Source: Paenibacillus sp. FSL K6-1330 (GTDB lineage: Bacteria; Bacillota; Bacilli; Paenibacillales; Paenibacillaceae). Taken from it: a DNA stretch of 64,000 nucleotides. Where the stretch lies: assembly GCF_037976825.1 (NCBI RefSeq), contig NZ_CP150269.1:2989501-3053500 (forward strand). Reading direction: 5' to 3'. The notes beneath the pieces were generated by a model. That model saw only the letters and a program-made list of their open reading frames with translations, searched no databases and was not told where the DNA came from. Shown here in pieces: positions 37,811-46,648 of this stretch; the stretch's first letter is position 1, and every line of letters starts with the position of its first letter. The position numbers were made by a program, and so were the translations under genes.

Positions 37811-38542
37811 ATGAAGGAACGCTCTTTTATATCAATAAAAATCATATTGGTGCTGAGTTTATTCGTATCATTATTGAGTGGATGCGGAGCGCCGAATATC
37901 AAGGATACCTATCCGCTGGAATCCGTCAATCGAGACGGAAATGCAACGTCCTATGTATACCGGGCAGCTGATAAAAGCGTTCCCGATGTTGCAAACGAGC
38001 TCACGGCGGCAAACACGCCGGATCAATCGTCTCCTGCGGATACCGAGCGGATGTTTCTGGTGTATGGGGATGAGTATTACCATTTGCAGCAGGACCCCCA
38101 GACGCCAACCGATACGCTGATCGAGATCGATTCCAGGGAGTATGTTCAGCGCAATTATGATTCAAGTTTTCTGCAAGGTTACTTAACGGCAGTTCTGATC
38201 GGAAATTTATTTGATTCGATGGGCGGCGGAGGTTACCGGGGGTATACAAGTAAAGATGTGTATAAACCGGCACAAGGTAACTATAAGAAGCCGACAAGCA
38301 AGGATAAGAAGATCGCTCCGCCGTTGACGGTGGACCGGAGCGGGAAGATTACTCGGCGCGGTCAGGATTCTGCCGGTACCGGTGGAGGCCTGTTCCGACG
38401 AAATCCGGATACAAGCGGAGACCGCGGCACGATTAAGCGCGGCGAAAGCGGCGGGGGACTGTTCGATTCGCCTAAGAAATCGTACAAGAAGCCGAAGACC
38501 CGAATCGGATCTGGCAAGATCTCCCGAAGGGGACGAAGGTAA
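37811..38542 (+). CDS. DUF4247 lipoprotein
   Basis: 243 residues. Lipobox LLSGC (Cys at about 26) makes it a surface lipoprotein. The central part (VPDVANELTAAN...YGDEYYHLQQDPQTPTDTLIEIDSREYVQRNYDSSFLQGYLTAVLIGNLF) matches DUF4247; the C-terminal third is low-complexity, rich in Gly, Arg, Lys and Ser (RRGQDSAGTGGGLFRRN), very basic (RRGRR end). It closes the PspA gene group and may be the outer-face sensor or effector of the system. AGGAG precedes the ATG. Confidence 0.78.
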   Translation: MKERSFISIKIILVLSLFVSLLSGCGAPNIKDTYPLESVNRDGNATSYVYRAADKSVPDVANELTAANTPDQSSPADTERMFLVYGDEYYHLQQDPQTPTDTLIEIDSREYVQRNYDSSFLQGYLTAVLIGNLFDSMGGGGYRGYTSKDVYKPAQGNYKKPTSKDKKIAPPLTVDRSGKITRRGQDSAGTGGGLFRRNPDTSGDRGTIKRGESGGGLFDSPKKSYKKPKTRIGSGKISRRGRR

Positions 38543-38556
38543 AGCAAGGAGTCTAT

Positions 38557-38590
38557 AAGCGCATGGTCTGGTGACCATGCGCTTTTTTTG
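38557..38590 (+). terminator. Terminator of the pspA gene cluster
   Basis: AAGCGCATGGTC, loop TGGT, GACCATGCGCTT, then seven T. Confidence 0.9.
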
Positions 38591-38699
38591 TACGAGCAGA
38601 AGGGTTTCATATGAGCCGAAGGCTCGGTTTGAAGATTGCTCAGAATGTAGTACAGTAAGAATGTCAGGTTTCTTTGAGTCAGAAAGTGAGGAATGCGTT

Positions 38700-39989
38700 G
38701 TGAAGGATAATCATTCGATATCGCCTAAGAAACAAAATCATAAATTTGATCGGCGCGCTTTACAGGTAGCGGACGCGCAAGCGCTTGCCGCTTCATATGC
38801 AGGGCTTGGTCAGGAGGAGTTCATTCGGCTGCAGGATAGTGATGGACGTGTGCTTGCTTCCGATGTCATCGCCCCTCACCCGTTTCCGGCTTTTGCACGT
38901 TCGGGCATGGACGGTTATGCTGTTCGCTCAGCGGATTTGGCAGCATGCGATCTAGGGGGAAAGGTGTGGCTCGAGGTTGTAGACCAGATCCCGTGCGGAT
39001 ATGTGTCTTCAATCCCGATCGAGCAAGGCAAGGCTTCCCGCATCATGACAGGCGCTCAAGTCCCGGAAGGGGCGGACGCTGTCGTTATGCTTGAAGCGAC
39101 GGAGCTTCGAATGGAGGATGGCTTAACCCATGTAGGCTTCAAGAGGTCCATCGAGAAAGGGAAGAATATCACTCCCCTCGGATTCGAGCTTCAGGAAGGT
39201 GATTTGATCCTCCGCCGAGGAACTCTGATCGGGCCTGGAGAAATTTCAGTTCTGGCTACCTTCGGCATACATCAGGTTGAAGTGTATCGTCAGCCAGTGG
39301 TAGGAATTTTCTCGACGGGCACCGAACTACTGGACATCACCGAGCCGCTTGAACCCGGTAAAATCCGAAACAGCAATACCTATATGCTCGCATCGCAAAT
39401 TCGGGAAGCTGGTGGTGTGCCAGTGATTATGGAGGCGATCCCGGATGATATCGAGCTTGCCCGCCAGAAGGTGGAGGAAGCGCTGCAGGTATATGATATC
39501 GTGGTTACGACAGGCGGCGTTTCAGTAGGTGACTACGATATTATGGGGGAGCTGGTGACATCCGGCGGTCTGGACATGCTGTTTAATAAAGTCACGATGC
39601 GTCCCGGAAGTGTTACAACCGCGGCTGTTAAGGATGGTAAACTGCTCTTCGCGCTATCGGGTAATCCGGGCGCATGTTATGTGGGATTTCTGTTGTTTGT
39701 CAGACCTGCGATCCGCAAGATGCTTGGCATGGAGCAGTTGTTCTTAACCGAATGGACGGCAGAATTGGGTTCGGATTACTCGAAAGTGAACAACTTTACC
39801 CGTTTCGTCCGGGGGAGCCTTAAGGTGTCAAACGGCAAGCTTGTAGCCACACCTGCATCCCTTGATGAATCGAGTGTCATGATCACGATCAAAGACAGTG
39901 ACTGTTTAATCGTGATCCCGCCAGAGCTTCGAGGCGCAGTTAAAGGCCAAGCCGTACAGGTCCTCGTTCTGCCAGGTACCTGGACATGA
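38700..39989 (+). CDS. moeA: Molybdopterin molybdenumtransferase
   Basis: 429 residues. Inserts molybdate into adenylylated molybdopterin. Family signatures: FARSGMDGYAVRSADL, IMTGAQVPEGADAVVMLE, GIFSTGTELLDI...GKIRNSNTYML, VTTGGVSVGDYDIM and MRPGSVTTAAV...FALSGNPGACYV. The GTG at 38700 has GAGGAA upstream; the longer frame from 38571 starts inside the preceding terminator. The stop overlaps mobB by four bases. No other molybdenum cofactor genes are nearby. Confidence 0.94.
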   Translation: MKDNHSISPKKQNHKFDRRALQVADAQALAASYAGLGQEEFIRLQDSDGRVLASDVIAPHPFPAFARSGMDGYAVRSADLAACDLGGKVWLEVVDQIPCGYVSSIPIEQGKASRIMTGAQVPEGADAVVMLEATELRMEDGLTHVGFKRSIEKGKNITPLGFELQEGDLILRRGTLIGPGEISVLATFGIHQVEVYRQPVVGIFSTGTELLDITEPLEPGKIRNSNTYMLASQIREAGGVPVIMEAIPDDIELARQKVEEALQVYDIVVTTGGVSVGDYDIMGELVTSGGLDMLFNKVTMRPGSVTTAAVKDGKLLFALSGNPGACYVGFLLFVRPAIRKMLGMEQLFLTEWTAELGSDYSKVNNFTRFVRGSLKVSNGKLVATPASLDESSVMITIKDSDCLIVIPPELRGAVKGQAVQVLVLPGTWT

Positions 39990-40489
39990 AGGTTTTCCAG
40001 GTATGCGGTTATAAGAACAGCGGCAAAACCACGTTGATAACCGCCTTGATTCCACTGTTGAAACGGCATGGCATTCGGACAGCCATCATCAAGCATGACG
40101 GGCACGGATTTGAAATGGACCACGAAGGGACAGATACGTACAAATTCCGTGAGGCGGGAGCCGAGGGGATCGCCATCGCTTCGCCAGGGCGTACGGCGAT
40201 GCTGATGGAAACGGAGCTGGAACTTGCGTCGTTAGTCCATTTGTACAACGATTTTGAGCTGGTGCTTGTTGAGGGCTATAAGATGCAGCCTTATCCGAAG
40301 CTCGTACTGCTGCGAGGAACGGAGGATATTGGGCTAGTGGATCAAGTTGAAGAGATCAGGGGTATTGTGGTGCGTCCTGAAATGCTGAAGGAACCGTCAG
40401 CCCTGCATGAGATACAGCAGCGGCTAGCGGTTCCCCTATTTACTTGGAATGACACAGAGCGGATTACGTCGGTGCTGCTGTCATTATAA
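39986..40489 (+). CDS. mobB: Molybdopterin-guanine dinucleotide biosynthesis protein MobB
   Basis: 167 residues, a GTP-binding P-loop protein (CGYKNSGKTTLITALIPLL). IKHDGHGFEMDHEGTDTYKFREAGAEGIAIASPGRTAM and DFELVLVEGYKMQPYPKLVLLR are typical MobB sequences. It is thought to support MobA in making the guanine dinucleotide form of the cofactor. Start ATG overlaps the moeA stop (ATGA); 11 bases separate its end from convergent xerS. Confidence 0.93.
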   Translation: MKVFQVCGYKNSGKTTLITALIPLLKRHGIRTAIIKHDGHGFEMDHEGTDTYKFREAGAEGIAIASPGRTAMLMETELELASLVHLYNDFELVLVEGYKMQPYPKLVLLRGTEDIGLVDQVEEIRGIVVRPEMLKEPSALHEIQQRLAVPLFTWNDTERITSVLLSL

Positions 40490-40500
40490 AGAAGTTGTGG

Positions 40501-41583
40501 TTAATCATCGGAGCGGCGTTCAATCGCCTCGGACATCGTTTTGTCCGTTAAGTGGGCGTACACTTCGGTTGTCTCGGTGGATGCGTGACCCAGTTGTTCT
40601 TTGGTTTTGTAAATATCATTTTGCAGATAATAGTCGGTTGCAAACGAATGCCGCAGCTTATGCACGGTTAGGGCTGGCTTGCCAAAACGCTTGGCGTATT
40701 TGATGATCATCGCCTGAATCGCCCGCTTGGTCATGCGCTGCCCTTCATTCTGGCCGTTACGCAGTGCAACGAACAGAGCCTTTTCTTTTTTCGGCACCTT
40801 GTAACGGGCCTGCCGAAGCTGCAGGTAATATTCAAGATCGTCTTTGGCTTGCGCACGGAAGTAGACCGGGGTTTTAAAGGTTTCGTCGTTATTACCTTTA
40901 CGATAGACATGGAGCATTTTATTGTTCAGGTCGATGTCTGCAAGGTTCAAATTGACCACTTCGGATACACGAAGGCCGGAATTTAATATGAGGCTGGCGA
41001 TACAGGCGTCTCTGACTTTATTTTGCTCATGCGCGTAGAGCGCCTGTTTGTTCTGCTCCACATCCAGCCCATAACCTTCGTGAATGTAAGTAATGAAATC
41101 CTGAAGCTCTTCTTCTTCCAGTATTTTTCCTTTTAACTTGGCAGCCGTATCTTTGGGTTTATGAATTCGCTTAATTTCCACTTTAGCCATGATGTTACGC
41201 TTGAGAAGCGGGTAAAAGTCCTCGTCCTCTGCAATCTGGCTTAAATAATGAAACAGGGAGCGCAGCGATGAGAGCTTGCGGGAAACCGTGATTCTGGAGT
41301 TGGTCCCTTCCCGGCGCGTAGTCAGATATAATCGATAACTGGTGATGCTGTCCATGCGCAGCGTCTCCAGCTCGAGCAGCGTCACCTCTCGGTTAGAGGT
41401 TGCTTGGGACAGCCCCTCCGACCGGAGCCAGTTAAAAAACGTTTCATAATCCCTTACATATTCGAGCAGGGTGGAGGGTGAGAGATCCGGGAGCTTGTAG
41501 TCGATAAATTGCTGTACGAACCAAGGCATGTCCGGCGATTTCTCATCGAGTCTTGCACGGTCGATATCTTTTTGTATATTCAT
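40501..41583 (-). CDS. xerS: Tyrosine recombinase XerS
   Basis: 360 residues. An N-terminal SAM-like core-binding domain (WFVQQFIDYKLPDLSPSTLLEYVRDYETFFNWL) and a catalytic domain with Arg in LNSGLRVSEVV, a Lys in the beta hairpin (YRKGNNDE), His-x-x-Arg in HKLRHSFATDY, His in LGHAS and nucleophile Tyr in TEVYAHLT. XerS resolves chromosome dimers alone at difSL in streptococci; Bacillales homologues carry the same name but their role is less clear. I find no clear dif site in the 200 bases upstream. RBS GAGGTGG. Confidence 0.87.
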   Translation of the reverse strand: MNIQKDIDRARLDEKSPDMPWFVQQFIDYKLPDLSPSTLLEYVRDYETFFNWLRSEGLSQATSNREVTLLELETLRMDSITSYRLYLTTRREGTNSRITVSRKLSSLRSLFHYLSQIAEDEDFYPLLKRNIMAKVEIKRIHKPKDTAAKLKGKILEEEELQDFITYIHEGYGLDVEQNKQALYAHEQNKVRDACIASLILNSGLRVSEVVNLNLADIDLNNKMLHVYRKGNNDETFKTPVYFRAQAKDDLEYYLQLRQARYKVPKKEKALFVALRNGQNEGQRMTKRAIQAMIIKYAKRFGKPALTVHKLRHSFATDYYLQNDIYKTKEQLGHASTETTEVYAHLTDKTMSEAIERRSDD

Positions 41584-41786
41584 GTTCCACCTCGAATAAT
41601 TGTATTTATAGCGATGACCTGTGTCATTAATTACTAGTGTAACATATGGAAAGTCTATCGTGCTTGCAGGTGTCAGATCACCGTGCTCACTGATCCGTTA
41701 CTGCACTTGTGTTTCACTATGAGCGGATACTATGATGAAGATATGACGCGTTAAAATGATAGATGATATGCCAGGGAGGCGGCAGC

Positions 41787-42290
41787 ATGATTTCAGAACG
41801 AGCGGAACGCATGGGAATTGAGCTGGTTCCGAAGCGGAAACAAGCCGTTATCGTAAACTTAATGCAATTGTACCTATATGATTTTACCAAGTATCTGGAT
41901 ATTTCGGTAAATGATCAAGGGTTGTTTTTACCCTATCCGGATCTGGATGAGTTCTGGAAAAAGCGGGAACGGAAATACCCTTATCTGATTACGTTTGATC
42001 AACGGCCAGCCGGGTTTGCTTTGATCGAGCGGATGGATGACGCCGCAGAAGCGGACTATTACATGACGGAATTTTTTGTTATGCAAAAATATCGGCGAAC
42101 GGGATTGGGGACTTGGGCGGCGACCTGTCTGTTCGATCAGTTCCAGGGACGCTGGAAGGTGACGCAAGTGAGCAGCAATATGCCGGCGCAGGCGTTTTGG
42201 CGAAAAGTCATTGAATCTTATACGGGCGGTCGATATGAGGAATATATTGATCCGGTTCGTCATAATCCTTCGCAATATTTTAATTCCTAG
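41787..42290 (+). CDS. GNAT-family acetyltransferase
   Basis: 167 residues. Acetyl-CoA motif A is in ADYYMTEFFVMQKYRRTGLGTWAATCLFDQF (RRTGLGT), motif B in QVSSNMPAQAFWRKVIESYTGGRYEE. Close in pattern to uncharacterised predicted acetyltransferases. The ATG at 41787 follows AGGGAGG. Substrate unknown; no operon partner. Confidence 0.82.
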   Translation: MISERAERMGIELVPKRKQAVIVNLMQLYLYDFTKYLDISVNDQGLFLPYPDLDEFWKKRERKYPYLITFDQRPAGFALIERMDDAAEADYYMTEFFVMQKYRRTGLGTWAATCLFDQFQGRWKVTQVSSNMPAQAFWRKVIESYTGGRYEEYIDPVRHNPSQYFNS

Positions 42291-42369
42291 TATTTTTACA
42301 TGGATCGAAGGAGTGTTTCATTTTTTGATGATAGAATTTGATACAGGTCGATGCTTAGGAGGAATTTGA

Positions 42370-43143
42370 ATGTATTTACCGAGTTTTCATCTGGAAGGGA
42401 AAAAAGCTTTTGTTACAGGGGCGGGACGTGGAATCGGACGCGCCATTGCCATAGGATTGGCAGAGGCCGGATGTGATGTCGGCTTGATGTCCCGAACCAG
42501 AAGCGATTTGGATGAGACCGCAAATCTGATCAATGGCTTGAACCAGGGTCAGGCCTTTGTGCTGCCGGGTGATCTGACCATAAGGGAAGAAATGGAGGGA
42601 GCGATTCGAGAATTTGTGGATCAGGCAGGACGAATCGATATACTGGTCAATAATGCCGGCATGAATATTCGTACGCCTGCGCTGGAAGTGACGGATTCCG
42701 AATGGGACTTAATTATGCAAACCAACCTGAAGTCGGCTTTTGTAGCTTCTCAAGCGGCTGCCCGATTTATGAAAGATCAGGGAAATGGCAGAATCATTAA
42801 CATCTCCTCCGTAGGCGGACACACGGCCCTTCGCACAGGCGTTGTCTATGGAGCCACGAAGGCGGCTCTCATCCATATGACCAAGGTGCTTGCGATGGAG
42901 TGGGCGCAGTATGGAATTCAGGTCAACTCGGTCGGACCTTGGTATTTCCGGACTCCGCTGACCGAGAAGCTGCTTGGTGATGAGGATTATATGCAGGCCA
43001 TATTGGACCGGACACCGCTTAAGCGCGTGGGAAGTCTGGAAGAAGTGGTGGGACCTGTCGTTTTTCTGGCGTCCGAGGCTGCCAATTACATGACCGGGCA
43101 AACGCTGCTGGTGGATGGCGGACTTAGCATATATGGATTTTAA
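42370..43143 (+). CDS. Short-chain dehydrogenase/reductase
   Basis: 257 residues, classical SDR. Cofactor loop TGAGRGIGRA, NNAG in ILVNNAGMNI, catalytic Ser in NISSVGGHTA, Tyr and Lys in YGATKAALIH, C-terminal FLASEAANYMTGQTLLVDGG. Arg in SRTRSD after beta2 hints at NADP(H). Typical substrates are sugars, gluconate or acyl alcohols. AGGAGG precedes the ATG. The pseudogene of an aldo/keto reductase follows 21 bases later and was probably in the same operon. Confidence 0.88.
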   Translation: MYLPSFHLEGKKAFVTGAGRGIGRAIAIGLAEAGCDVGLMSRTRSDLDETANLINGLNQGQAFVLPGDLTIREEMEGAIREFVDQAGRIDILVNNAGMNIRTPALEVTDSEWDLIMQTNLKSAFVASQAAARFMKDQGNGRIINISSVGGHTALRTGVVYGATKAALIHMTKVLAMEWAQYGIQVNSVGPWYFRTPLTEKLLGDEDYMQAILDRTPLKRVGSLEEVVGPVVFLASEAANYMTGQTLLVDGGLSIYGF

Positions 43144-43164
43144 CAGGGAGGAGAGTAAAGAAAG

Positions 43165-43947
43165 ATGGAACGTCGAGCATTTGGGACGAACGGACATTCA
43201 GGTTAGCGTGCTGGGATTCGGCTGCGCCGAGATCGGCAAGTCGGCTCAAAAGATGGTGGACCGGCTCCTGCACAGTGCATTGATGCAGGTCTTAACATGA
43301 TTGATACCGCAGAATGTTATGGGGACAGCGAGGAATTGATTGGCTAGGCTTTGTCAGGTCGAAGAGATGATTATTACCTGTTTACCAAATGCGGCCATGC
43401 TTCCGGTCTGGACTATCCGGATTGGGATCATGTAATGCTTGCTCAGAGCATTGACCGCAGCTTGAAGCGACTGCAGGTGGACCACGTCGACAGCGGCGAT
43501 ACGACCGATGCGCTTTGCGCCCTTCTGACTGGCGTGTTCGACAGCTTTGAAACTTCGCTGAACATTGCTGACCAGGAGGCAATCGATCTCACGATTCCGC
43601 TAGCTATGCAGCAGGGAATAGGGATTATTCCCAAACGTCCGGTAGCTAATGTAGCCTAGAAGCATCAGGCGCTCAGCGAACAGGACTATGCTTATCCTTA
43701 TTGGGTCCGGTTAAGCGAATTGAATTACGATTTTTTCGCGGATGTTCAGCAAGGCGTTGAAACGGCATTAAGATTTACCTTAAGCACGCCGGGCGTAGCA
43801 ACCGCCATCGTCGATACGGCAAATCCGGACCGCTGGGAGCAAAATGCCGCATTATTGGAAAAAGGGCAGCTGCCGGAGGATTTTTACGAGTCGATCCGCA
43901 ATCGCTGGCGAGAGGTTGCCGGTGCGGATTGGGTGGGCAAGGTATAG
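43165..43947 (+). pseudogene. Decayed aldo/keto reductase
   Basis: The remains of a full aldo/keto reductase lie in different frames: MERRAFG at the start, then LGRTDIQVSVLGFGCAEIG, then MIDTAECYGDSEELIG, DYYLFTKCGHASGLDYPDWD, SLNIADQEAIDL and GIGIIPKRPVANVA. I see two frameshifts (near 43180 and 43287), in-frame TAG codons at about 43345 and 43658, and a likely internal deletion at 43490 where the segment linking VDHVD to SGDTT is missing. It cannot give a working enzyme. Confidence 0.85.
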
Positions 43948-43952
43948 GTGTA

Positions 43953-43994
43953 TAAAAAAGAGCCTGTCGAGAGATCTCGACAGGCTCTTTTTTG
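43953..43994 (+). terminator. Terminator after the pseudogene
   Basis: AAAAAAGAGCCTGTCGAGA is followed by its exact inverse complement, so the hairpin is perfect and can act in both directions. Confidence 0.85.
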
Positions 43995-44045
43995 CTGCTT
44001 AAAAGATTGCAAACCATGACTGTAAATGATGATGTTAATTCAACA

Positions 44046-44060
44046 TATGAAAAATTCATA
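44046..44060. repeat. Palindrome copy 1: TATGAA-AAA-TTCATA
   Basis: A 15-base palindrome also found at 49829 and 51244, each with CA before and A after it. Confidence 0.6.
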
Positions 44061-44217
44061 ATAGAGAAATGCCCATCCATTTCCTGATCTAACCACTGCA
44101 TTATTTTCATCTGGCTTCCTCTATACCTAGCACATTTTCCTAGTTTAAAAAGGGAGGCATGAAGCGAAAAAAGTTGACATGGAAAAATTTCCCCCTGCAA
44201 AAGATGAATGTCCCCCT

Positions 44218-44245
44218 TTGAAACCAGTAGGGCTTGGAATAAAAT
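44218..44245 (+). promoter_or_regulatory. Promoter of the sugar ABC operon
   Basis: TTGAAA, 16 bases, TAAAAT, 60 bases before the start codon. Confidence 0.5.
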
Positions 44246-44304
44246 TCTGGTAGACAACAAGTATTTACATAAGGTTCTGAAAAAAATACTTAGGGGGATT
44301 AGAA

Positions 44305-45651
44305 ATGAAAAGGACTTCCATGTTACTTATGAGTGTCATGTTGCTGCTCTCCATGTTCCTAGCAGCATGCGGTAACAGCAGTGGCACCAACACTCCTGCT
44401 GCTGAAGGAGATACTCCGAAGACGGAAACGACTCCGCCGGCAGATGAGAAGAAGGATGAAGCTGCTCCGGTTTCACTCCGCGTGTTCTCGACTTTCGGAG
44501 GAACTGACGCAGCTCGCGAAGCCTTCCAGGCAGCGTTGGATGAATTCACGAAGGAGCATCCGAACGTGAAGATAGACAACGATACCATGTCCGCAAATGA
44601 TGACGGTTTCAGAACGAAAGTTAACACCGACATGAACAGCGGCAACGAGCCTGACTTGCTGTTCTACTTCATCGGGGCTGACGCAGAAGGATTCGTCAAT
44701 GCCGGTAAAGTTGTGCCGCTGAACGAAATTCTCGACGCTGACGCTGAATGGAAGAACGGCTTCATTCCTGATGCGCTTGAGCTTGCCAAGCAAAAAGACG
44801 GTAACATTTACGCTGCACCATTGACCGGTTTCTATGAAGGCTTGTTTGTTAACAAAAAGATCTTCGAAGAAAATGGTCTGGAGCTTCCAACAGACTGGGC
44901 GAAATTGACCACAGCTGTGAAAACGTTATCTGACAAAGGCATTATTCCTTTGTCCGTACCATTTGACCAATCCCACTACCTGATCGAGCATACGATTTTG
45001 TCCGCAGCAGGTCCTGAAAGCCAAAGCAAAGGTCTGCTTGATGGCATCGATCCAAACTGGGAAAAAGCGTATGCGGCTATGAAAGAATTGTATGACCTGG
45101 GCGCATTCCCTAAAGATGCAGCAACGATCGACCTGAGCATGTCCGGCAACTACTATAGTGAAGGCCTGGCTGCTATGACCATCGAAGGATCTTGGGCAGT
45201 TGGCGGTTGGAGCGATGATACTCGTGACAACTCGACAGTTCTGCCATTTCCTACGGTTCCTGGTGGCGCTGGTAGCGGTAATGACATCGTAGGCGGTTTC
45301 GGTTCCGGTTTCTACCTCTCCAAAGCCACTTATGATGATGCAGCCAAAAAAGAAGCGGCAATCGCTTTGCTGAAACACCTGACTTCCCCGGCATCTATTC
45401 AAAAAATCGCTTCAGCGAACGGTGGTACACCAGCTGCTGACGTTGAAGTGACTGGATTGCCGCAAGTAGCTCTTGACGGTTTCGCTATGGCAGCTAAAGC
45501 AGCTACCATCGTTGCACCGGTTGACAGTAAAGTTTCGCAAGAAACGTTTGGTAACCTTCGTGCTAATGTTCAGCCTGTAGTGGAAGGTAAGAAGACTCCT
45601 ACTCAAGCTATCGAAGAAGCGAAGAAAACCGAGGATGCCAACAAAAAATAG
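44305..45651 (+). CDS. Sugar ABC transporter, substrate-binding lipoprotein
   Basis: 448 residues. Signal peptide with lipobox FLAAC, a Glu/Pro/Asp-rich linker to about residue 52, then a family-1 extracellular binding protein (VSLRVFSTFGGTDAAREAFQAALDEFTKEHPNVKID, AMTIEGSWAVGGW). It captures an oligosaccharide outside the cell and passes it to the two permeases downstream. No sugar-specific motif is evident. The ATPase is absent here, so a shared MsmX-type ATPase must serve it. GGGGGATT is the RBS. Confidence 0.9.
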   Translation: MKRTSMLLMSVMLLLSMFLAACGNSSGTNTPAAEGDTPKTETTPPADEKKDEAAPVSLRVFSTFGGTDAAREAFQAALDEFTKEHPNVKIDNDTMSANDDGFRTKVNTDMNSGNEPDLLFYFIGADAEGFVNAGKVVPLNEILDADAEWKNGFIPDALELAKQKDGNIYAAPLTGFYEGLFVNKKIFEENGLELPTDWAKLTTAVKTLSDKGIIPLSVPFDQSHYLIEHTILSAAGPESQSKGLLDGIDPNWEKAYAAMKELYDLGAFPKDAATIDLSMSGNYYSEGLAAMTIEGSWAVGGWSDDTRDNSTVLPFPTVPGGAGSGNDIVGGFGSGFYLSKATYDDAAKKEAAIALLKHLTSPASIQKIASANGGTPAADVEVTGLPQVALDGFAMAAKAATIVAPVDSKVSQETFGNLRANVQPVVEGKKTPTQAIEEAKKTEDANKK

Positions 45652-45685
45652 TTTTTATCAGAAACGGTAGAATTAAAAGTGACGT

Positions 45686-45719
45686 TACGCCGCCCCTCTG
45701 CTTTCATTTGGGCGGCGTA
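45686..45719 (+). other. Hairpin between binding protein and permease genes
   Basis: TACGCCGCCC and GGGCGGCGTA form a perfect 10-bp GC-rich stem with a 14-base loop and no T-run. Such hairpins let the binding protein be made in excess over the permeases. Confidence 0.65.
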
Positions 45720-45769
45720 GTCATTTCGGCAAGGACGATGAAGAAAAATAAACATCAAGGGTGATTAAT

Positions 45770-46627
45770 ATGAAGGGTGATCGCAAGTACATTGTGATGT
45801 TTTTATTACCCGCAGCAGCCATCATGACAATCTTTCTATATTATCCGTTCTTCAAGAGTTTGTATCTTAGCTTTTATCGCACAAGCGGCTTTTTCGATAA
45901 AAAGTTTGTGGGATGGGCTAACTATGAGAGACTCGTTACGGATAAACTACTTGGCGCTGCAACATTGCACACGCTGGAAATCATGCTCTATGTTATCGTG
46001 TTTCAGGTTGGGATCGCACTTGTGTTGGCCGTCCTGGTAGATAACATTTCCAAGCTCAAAGGGTTTTATCGAACTGTCTTTTTCTTCCCGGTTGTCATAT
46101 CCGGTACTGCCATTTCCTTATTATTTGTATTGTTCTACAATTACAACTTCGGTTTACTGAACAATTTGCTGGCGAATTTCAACATTGAGAAGATTCTGTG
46201 GCTGGATGCGAAAAATGCGCTTAAGGCAGTATCGATTCCAACGGTATGGCATTATGTGGGCTTTTATTTCGTCCTGTTCTTGACCGCCATGTCCAAAATA
46301 CCCGCGGATTATTATGAGGCTGCAAAATTGGAAGGAATCACCGGGTTCAAGAAAACAACGATGCTTACAATTCCGCTCATCATGAGTGACATTAAGGTTG
46401 TTATCACCCTTGCCATTACGGGAACGTTGAAGGTGTTCGAGTTCATCTGGGTCATTACAAGCGGCCAGAATGGAACGGAAGTGCTGGGAACGTATATGTA
46501 CAAAAAGGCCATGGTGGATCAGAACTTTGGTTACGGATCGGCGGTTGCTATATACATGGTGATCTTTGGCGTACTGCTTGCATTGATTGCCAACCGTTTG
46601 ATGAAAAGAGACGAGATTACATACTAA
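45770..46627 (+). CDS. Sugar ABC transporter permease 1 (MalF-type)
   Basis: 285 residues with six membrane helices. The EAA loop (YYEAAKLEGITGFKKTTMLTIPLIMSDIKVV) that docks on the ATPase is intact. N-terminal MFLLPAAAIMTIFLYYPFFKSLYLSFYRT is typical of the UgpA/LacF family. ATG at 45770 follows AAGGGTG; a GTG three codons earlier overlaps it. It forms a heterodimer with the next permease. Confidence 0.9.
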   Translation: MKGDRKYIVMFLLPAAAIMTIFLYYPFFKSLYLSFYRTSGFFDKKFVGWANYERLVTDKLLGAATLHTLEIMLYVIVFQVGIALVLAVLVDNISKLKGFYRTVFFFPVVISGTAISLLFVLFYNYNFGLLNNLLANFNIEKILWLDAKNALKAVSIPTVWHYVGFYFVLFLTAMSKIPADYYEAAKLEGITGFKKTTMLTIPLIMSDIKVVITLAITGTLKVFEFIWVITSGQNGTEVLGTYMYKKAMVDQNFGYGSAVAIYMVIFGVLLALIANRLMKRDEITY

Positions 46628-46648
46628 GCATTATAGGGGTGTACTGTT

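Larger units (their letters stand above)
43995..44304 (+). other. Regulatory gap upstream of the sugar ABC operon
   Basis: About 310 bases. It contains the palindrome at 44046, a promoter at 44218, and a 20-codon frame (44159-44221, MKRKKLTWKNFPLQKMNVPL) whose RBS-like GGGAGG is too close to its ATG. Its start resembles the N-terminus of YesM-type kinases, so it may be a leftover of a lost regulator. Confidence 0.35.

Noticed and set aside
38571..38699. Extended moeA start
   Set aside because: It begins inside the terminator of the preceding cluster.
41584..41786. dif-like site upstream of xerS
   Set aside because: A weak palindrome (ATGACCTGTGTCAT) is present, but nothing resembling difSL or a Bacillus dif site.
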